A program made the position numbers and the translations under genes. A DNA stretch of 64,000 bases from Ophioderma brevispina (lineage: Eukaryota > Echinodermata > Ophiuroidea > Amphilepidida > Ophiodermatidae), in the NCBI GenBank assembly GCA_023653785.1, contig JAMKCH010058450.1, positions 38,644 to 102,643 on the forward strand, given 5' to 3'. The number at the start of each line of letters is the position of its first letter. Within the stretch, counting starts at the first letter, position 1. Positions 57,788 to 64,000 of this stretch are shown here, in pieces. Below the pieces are notes generated by a model. It saw nothing but the letters and a program-made list of their open reading frames with translations. It was not told the DNA's origin and made no database searches.

Positions 57788-58716
57788 GGGGGACTGTAGT
57801 GATCAGATCTTATGTGAGTGTGCAAATCCGGATAAAATTGTGAATTTTGGTACACAAGTACTTTATACATTGATAATCAAAAAAATTGATGGAAGCACTT
57901 GCCACACCCCTTTCATGGCCCCCAGGTTGGATTTCAAGGTTACACAGGGGTAAAATTTTTAAAATGTTCCGATTGTGTTGAATAGCACACCATGATGTCT
58001 GTCTGGTTACAAGGATTCCAAAAATGTATAGTTTATACTACCTGTGACTTATAGTTTAGGAATTATGGGGTAAAAATGGTAAAAAAAAGGTAATTTTGGT
58101 TGTACAGGGGTCAAAAATTAAAAGTTGCTCCAATTTTTGTAAAATGTGGTTCAAAATTGTTGGTTTAGTCATAGAATGAAATATCTGAATAGTTTTGACT
58201 ATCTTACGTGTCTGGTTATTAACCAAAATGGCGAATAAAGTCAACAGCTATTGGCAGCTATTGGATTCTATTGACCTGTGACCTATTTTGTTGGATAACG
58301 TGAAAAGGCAAACTATTCCTTATTTCAATCCTTTGAGCTAGGGAAACAATTTGCACCACATATTAACTGAATCAAAGCAACTTTTAACTTTTGACCCATG
58401 TACAAACCAAAATTGACTTCTTCACCATTTTTACAGTTTTTACCCCATAACTCCGAAACTATAAGCCATAGATAGTGTAAACTATACCTTTTTGGAATCC
58501 TTGTGACCAGACAAACAGCATGGAGTGCTTTTTAACACATTCAGAACATTTTAAATTGTTGACCCCTGTATAACCTTGAAACCCAAGCTGGGGGCCATTA
58601 AGGGGGGTTGGCAAGTGCTTCCATCAATTTTATGGATTATCAATGCCTAAAGTACTTGTGTGCAAAAAAAATCACAATTTTATCCGGAAGCGCACACTCT
58701 TATACTACAATCCCCT
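57788..58716. mobile_element. 929-bp near-palindrome (giant fold-back)
   Basis: The two halves are inverted copies of each other right up to a centre near 58252. For example TCCGGATAAAATTGTGAATTT against AAATCACAATTTTATCCGGA, and TGATGGAAGCACTTGCCA against TGGCAAGTGCTTCCATCA. CAAGGATTCCAAAAA pairs with TTTTTGGAATCCTTG. Similarity looks high (roughly four in five bases by eye). There is no open frame of note. It is a fold-back transposable element or an inverted duplication. Confidence 0.85.
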
Positions 58717-58899
58717 GCTAATATGTCCTCATGCACATATGAACAATCTCAATAGTATTTAGCAGTTGGCTGCTGCGTACATGTTGAACATATAAACTAG
58801 TGTCATGGTTAGGAGGTAATTACATCCCCAACTGTGTTACCTCCCTAATTTGAACAGTTTACACAACTTTTTAAATGGGGTAAGTGAGGACTGTGTGTT

Positions 58900-59105
58900 T
58901 GTGTGGGGGGGCATATATGTGTGTGTGTGTGTATATGTGCGTGTGTCTTTATCTCTTTCCTTCCTTCCCTCTCTACCCTCCTTTCTCCCCTCTCTGCCTT
59001 CCTTCCCCTCTCAGTCATTAACTCACTCATTCACTCACTTTGCTCACATGCATGCATGTCACACATGCATGCACGCACACATGTATACATACATGCACAC
59101 ATTGT
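58900..59105. repeat. Cluster of simple sequence repeats
   Basis: Successive (GT)n, a CCTT/CTCC polypyrimidine stretch, (CACT)n-like TCACTCATTCACTCACT, and (CATGCA)n-like blocks. The open frames here (Val/Cys and Ser/Leu/Pro on plus, Glu/Arg and His/Thr on minus) are repeat artefacts. Confidence 0.8.
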
Positions 59106-61335
59106 CAAAATATATGGCAGTCCTGCCTGTTGCAAGGTGTGATTTATAGTGCAACCCAGACCAGGATTTGTCCAAGTTAAATGTTCTTTCTTGGTGTGAA
59201 GACCCAGATATGAAATGTTGTATGAATTTGCAGTTCTCACCATTGACATATTTAGCATGCACAAGTGGATGCTATGGACACTTCCTTGAATTAGCTGTAA
59301 TAATATCCTGAGACTGTAAGTGACCTTAATAGGCAAGAAAGAAAGCCAGAAGTCGGTCATCTGTGTGAAAAGGTTAGATTACAATATTGATTACAATTGC
59401 AATGTTCATCTCTTAAATGTCAGTGATATGAAATGGGATTCCTATTTATGTTGCTCATTGGGTGTCTCTTGCCAGATATTGGCTCCATGTTACCATAAAG
59501 CCTTAAAAATAATTGTTAGATTGGCGTCACAGGCCAGAAAAAATAGGATATGTAGATCGTTTTGTTTTATCCCCATGTTGCTTTAGCGGAAGTGGGAGTT
59601 TGTCATAGAGAAATCTGTGTCGTCATCGTTGGTGTCTGTCCGTCTGTCTTTGCATGTACCCGTCAGACCCCTGACACAATTTAGATGACACTTGCACCAC
59701 AGGACCTTGGTATCTACCATCACTTCCTTACCATCACTTCCTTTGTGACAGACAGGTCTGTAGGCTAAAGGTCAAAGGTCATTCATACTTTGTGTATTTC
59801 AGACTTTCCCGCTCTTATTCCCTGAAAACCTGTGCAAAGTCTCTTTAACATTCTTACTGAATTAAATCCACCAACTGTAGTCCCTGCCAGGGGGATCTTG
59901 CAAGTTTTAACTTGCAATATTTTTTACATTCATTTATCCTAGAAACAAAGGAATATGTGTGTAGTAGCTTCAAATGAATCATGTAAATCTGGGAATAAAC
60001 ACCCTTCAAGAATTGACTGTGACTCGGCAAAGTAATGACACCTCTGGACGTCGCCATTGGAAAACATTTTGTTTTTTCAAAAAAGAAATTTGATCAATTA
60101 GAGTGTACACCTTTCAGACTTCTTTGAGGTCTTGATGTAACACACGCTGACTGAAAGTCAGTTACTGATGAAATTCACCATGTCCCACGCACAGAATGAT
60201 TGAATATCCAACCATCGAGATTCTGCAATGCTATGCCCATGATGTCATTGTCTTAGCACCAGGTTGTTGGGTTGCTGGGGTGCCCACTGCATGCTGGGGT
60301 TGTCATGTCCCTGTGTTGTTGAAGTTCTGCAATATTCACAACTGCATAAATTCCAAACAGAAAACGAAAATCATCAGACCGTCACAGTCTGAGGCCTGTG
60401 TAAACCAATGTGTGCAATAAGCCTGTTTGTTTTCACAAAGTACAGCAAGTCATCGGACATCCACTGTTGTCATTTTTATCCCCCCTGCTTGAAAAGCATA
60501 GGGGGATTTTTCGATAGTTACACGTCTGTAGGTTCCAGTTGGTTAGGTTTGATTAGGTTTTCGTTTTTTCAGGTCTTCATTGAAAAGTTGAAGTCCGATT
60601 AAACCAGACTTGAGGTTAAGTGCAATAGGGGTGTTCCCTTCATATGTGGATGTCAAAGGTCGTGGCCCAGGTCAAATGTTATCTGAGCTCAGTTCCATCT
60701 GCCATCTTGCCGGGGGTATTGCAAAGTTTACTTGCTGTATAATTTTTAGTCCTTGTACTAATTAGTTTTCAGATTGCTGCAGTAGGTTAGTGTGAGAAGT
60801 GTGAGTAAGAGCGGCAAGGGTGTGTGGGGGGATATTCTGTAACAAAAACAAGGGATTTTTTGATAAGCTGTGAAACTATCAGAAAGCTCACAGGAGTTGC
60901 TGATATTTTGATAATGAAACACTATCAAAAAGAGAGGGACACCACATTACCAGCAGATGAAAATAGGGGACAACATTAATGACATAAGGGAACCAAGAGA
61001 AGGAAAACATGGAGAGGCCGGGCAAAAGAGGGGTTAAGATATGAGTAACAACGTCATCAATGTGACCTAAGTAGAGAAGGAAAACAAAGGAGAGGCAGGC
61101 AAAAGAGGAGGTGGAGAGATGATCTCAACAGCTTACCTCATGTGACCTAGATAAGAGAGAAGGTAAAGAAAAACAACTCTCTGCAAGAAATTTACAATTG
61201 AAAATTTTGTCAGTAAAGAGATGGTAATGATACCACTGTAGTAGATGATGTTCTGGTATAGCATGAGTGATGCAACCGTATGTTCAAAAAATGAAATTGC
61301 ATAATACAACTAGGGAAATCATGTTTTTTTTTTAT
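59106..61335. other. No gene recognised
   Basis: At 59600-59790 a GTGTCTGTCCGTCTGTC ... AGGTCAAAGGTCA phrase belongs to a widespread type of repeat also hinted at near 57290 and 60476. Nothing else is supported. Confidence 0.35.
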
Positions 61336-62148
61336 TTAACCCTCATCATATACCGAAGGGGGGGGTGTGTTAGCCACCCGCCCCCTTCAGGTTTTTCCCC
61401 CGGCTTGCTAAAAACCCTTTTTGGTGGCCAAATTATTTAATGTAAATTGTCAATTAGAACATGTTCCGCTCCTTTTAATCCAAAAACAAACTCCACCGGG
61501 GTAATGTAAGATACAGGTGATCCCAAAGGGGATTGGATGGGGGGGGGGTGGTAATCACCCCCTTCGGAAGAGAAGTATCAACATGCTACACAACACAGGA
61601 ACATCAATACACTTCAATTTTGTACCAATAGATACTAGGTCCTCCCTCTTCATTGATATCAAAATGTGTACCTCAACATGCCTAGCATTACGTCAAATGA
61701 CGTCATAACGTTCGCATGTCACAAAACTGCCATTTCCATAGACACACCAGTGAAAAATTCAACTTTCGCCCAAAAGGTTCGAAAATCAGATTTTTCATGC
61801 GTTTTTTTACTCTACTTGAATGGAAATGACTCGTTTTTATATAATTACAGCATTTTTAGAGCTTTAAAAAGAATAAGGTGTTTGCGTCGCTAAAATTGGG
61901 GGGTCAAACTATCAAGTTCCACCCGATATTCAGTATTTTCGTACTTTCCTCAACTCTGACGTCATGGTCTTCCATAATGGGATGTTATACTTTAGTTTGG
62001 TACCAATAGAAAGAAGAAACCTAAGCTATCCATTTGGTACCAATTTTAAGGAGCGGTGTTCCAGTAACGAAAATCACAGGGGGGTGTAACCACCCCCCCC
62101 TTCGTGAGTTTTTGTGTACAAACAATGCTCCAGGTAGACGAGGGTTAA
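61336..62148. mobile_element. 813-bp TTAA-flanked element with long imperfect TIRs
   Basis: Ends TTAACCCTCATCATATACC and GGTAGACGAGGGTTAA, with a second inverted pair further in (CCGAAGGGGGGGGTG / CACCCCCCCCTTCG, and GTTCCGCTCCTT / AAGGAGCGGTGTTCC). There is also an internal copy of the CACCCCCTTCGG word at 61556-61567. Short open frames inside show no transposase motif. Confidence 0.7.
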
Positions 62149-62478
62149 GGTATATTTGAAACTATGCACAAAGGTGCTTGAATTACCAATGTACCTCTGG
62201 GACTTTCAGTAGATTAAAAAGAAATAATGGTTGCATTTATTCTTATTGGATAGAAAGTTACTTGACATATTATTTTTGTTAGTGACCAAGTGTTTGTGTG
62301 TGTGCGCATCTGCGTACGTGCGTTTTGGGAATTGGTGTGTATTTGCAAAGAGTGTTATAATACACCCTCTCACCATAGCATTTTGCTTTTAAACCTGTTT
62401 CCTGGATTGACATGAGACTGGTAATGGTTGAAGTGTAAACTACTATAATCTCCCTCCACTAAGCACATTATTTCCAAT

Positions 62479-62833
62479 TTAAGGTCCATGTTCCAATACT
62501 AATACCCTCGTCCCCAAGGACTCCGATTTATACTCGGAAGTGGTCAACAATTTGGTATCGGAAGAAAGCTACTATCTTTCTCATTTACCCTGTGAAATCT
62601 TAGGGCTAAAAGATGTTTGGTTTGGAAGTTATGAGTGAAAATGTGCTCCATTTTTGTCGACCAATATTAATTTTACACAGTAGTCTATGGGGCTTACAAA
62701 ATCATGTTTTTAGCTCTCACATCAAAATGGATTGAAATATCGATGTGAAAACTTTACAGATGGGGTTTTGCAGTAAAGGCCATTCTATTAATACAAAAAC
62801 TTTATATACTGAAATCGGATCATACCCCTTTAA
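62479..62833 (+). mobile_element. TTAA-flanked MITE, family A/B, copy 3
   Basis: Begins TTAAGGTCCATGTTCC and ends GGATCATACCCCTTTAA. It aligns with the reverse complement of 41611-41952. It is non-coding. Confidence 0.8.
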
Positions 62834-62857
62834 AACATATAGGGGTACAAGGAAATT

Positions 62858-63010
62858 TCTCTAAATTTTTACTTGATTGGTTATAGATTACCTTCCAGGA
62901 ACATTTCAAAAACAATGAGAAAGGAAACCAACTAAGTTTTGAACTTGTATGCTGGCCTAATTGGACCATGCAATAGAGAAGCATGCTTGGATTTTTTATC
63001 ATGCAAGACT
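62858..63010. repeat. Dispersed repeat R3, copy 2
   Basis: Counterpart of 6546-6730; directly follows a TTAA element here, and precedes one there. Confidence 0.45.
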
Positions 63011-63183
63011 GAAGTCATGGTTGAATCAGCTTTGAAGAATGAGATCAGTATATTTATGTTATTATGATCAGAGATGTAAGTGTTCAGGAAATTTTCTGTA
63101 ATTTAGGAAATAGAATCCAGTGTTCAGGAAATGCATCCCCAATAAAAAGTTTAAATTTAGGTCCTTTTCTGGATTGGAATTGA

Positions 63184-63532
63184 TTAAAGGTGCTTGTTCC
63201 GATCGCCTCTGGGACCTCCCTCCCCCCGATTTAACCGGAAGTAGTCTAAATTTTGATATCAGATGAAAGGCCACATTTTTCTCATTATCGTCCTGAAATT
63301 TCAGCTTCCAATCCACTTCTTTGCAAAGATATAAACAAAAAACTGCGGTTTTAGTGGTTAACCATCAATATTAGCACAGTAGTGAATAGGGCCTTGCAAT
63401 CTGCATTATCGCTTCTATTATCAAAACCGCAAGTTCGTTTCCCACGATATTTGATGGTAAGTGTATGCAGGTGCCAGGCTCACATATCAAGTGGAGAACA
63501 AGATATACATAAATCGGAACACCCACCTTTAA
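63184..63532 (+). mobile_element. TTAA-flanked MITE, family A/B, copy 4
   Basis: Begins TTAAAGGTGCTTGTTCCGAT and ends ATCGGAACACCCACCTTTAA; the 20-bp inverted ends differ at one position. It aligns in reverse with 54383-54739 and more distantly with copies 1 and 3 (CCGGAAGTRGTC, CACAGTAGT-ATRGGGC). It is non-coding. Confidence 0.85.
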
Positions 63533-63654
63533 TAAATTATTCAAATTAGATTCATTTTGATTAATGGTTTTGAATTTGTTAACTATTTGTTATAAAACCT
63601 TTATCCTTTCAATTTCTAGTTGATCACTCGATAATTGCAATACCATCACATCAT

Positions 63655-63920
63655 CCTGTTTTGTTCTGTCTTGTCCTATCTTGTCCCATCTTGTCTAGTA
63701 ATCCAATATTAATCATAAATTCTGTATAGTGTAAGGTGGGGCTATGCTCAAAGTCACTCTGACTCATTATGGCTTCTCCTGCATTTTCATTTAATGTCTT
63801 TACTAAATTCTGTTTAAAAAGCCACTATTTATCTCTTTATATATCTGTATTGAATTTTATCATTATGTAATGTATTGACTGAATGAAAATGCTAATAAAA
63901 CTTATTTGAAATTGAGCCTT
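63655..63920 (+). repeat. TCTTGTCC short tandem repeat and possible LINE 3' tail
   Basis: TCTTGTCC-type octamers recur four times at about 63665-63698. The text ending ATGAAAATGCTAATAAAACTTATTTGAAATTG (about 63883-63915) resembles the A/T-rich 3' ends of CR1/Jockey-type LINEs, but no upstream reading frame is seen. Confidence 0.25.
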
Positions 63921-64000
63921 TCACAAGTGAAAAAAAGAAGAAAAAGATTTTCAGTAACTTGGTGCTTAACATCCTTGCATGATGTGCATATTCAGCGTCC

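Noticed and set aside
58845..59149. Overlapping frames on both strands at 58.9-59.1 kb
   Set aside because: Produced by GT, CCTT and CATG simple repeats.

Overview
The window reads as non-coding-rich genomic DNA of a marine invertebrate deuterostome (echinoderm, hemichordate or similar). Three things suggest this. Recognisable coding sequence is limited to isolated short exons with GT/AG borders and very long introns. The rest is packed with short non-autonomous DNA transposons, fold-back elements, a tRNA-derived SINE and LINE/LTR remains. The LTR element has the gene order of the Gmr1-like Ty3/gypsy group, which has been described from deuterostomes. No bacterial-type gene cluster, rRNA or CRISPR array is present.

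Layout. 0-8 kb: dispersed repeats, a fold-back element carrying a hAT-type MITE with a perfect 8-bp target duplication in its loop, a 3-copy tandem repeat, a LINE reverse-transcriptase tail, and a TTAA-flanked element with a second MITE nested inside. 8.26-14.13 kb: one minus-strand LTR retrotransposon whose reading frames are all broken. Its domains run gag, protease, integrase, reverse transcriptase, RNase H. 14.24-23.35 kb: a 4.55-kb segment present twice head-to-tail and almost identical for 4 kb; each copy carries a G/T-only tract of about 290 bases. 23.2-23.75 kb: a degenerate minisatellite.

23.7-64 kb: mostly intron-like AT-rich DNA. On the plus strand an immunoglobulin-domain exon (28258-28326) is followed by a possible linker exon (37097-37163) and a fibronectin-III exon (46530-46713). 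I infer that these belong to one large Ig/FN3 adhesion or muscle-type gene. The FN3 exon needs two frame changes to be read, so either that exon is dead or the assembly has indels there. The same stretch holds many terminal-inverted-repeat elements, including at least eight bounded by TTAA, a 409-bp fold-back element built of repeated palindromes with a perfect 9-bp target duplication, a SINE with a 13-bp target duplication, and a 929-bp near-palindrome.

How it fits together: the only host gene I can support is the Ig/FN3 gene, and everything else seems to sit in its introns or flanks. The mobile elements are non-autonomous or broken, and no intact transposase was recognised. All identifications are by eye from sequence, motifs and internal comparison; no database search was possible.
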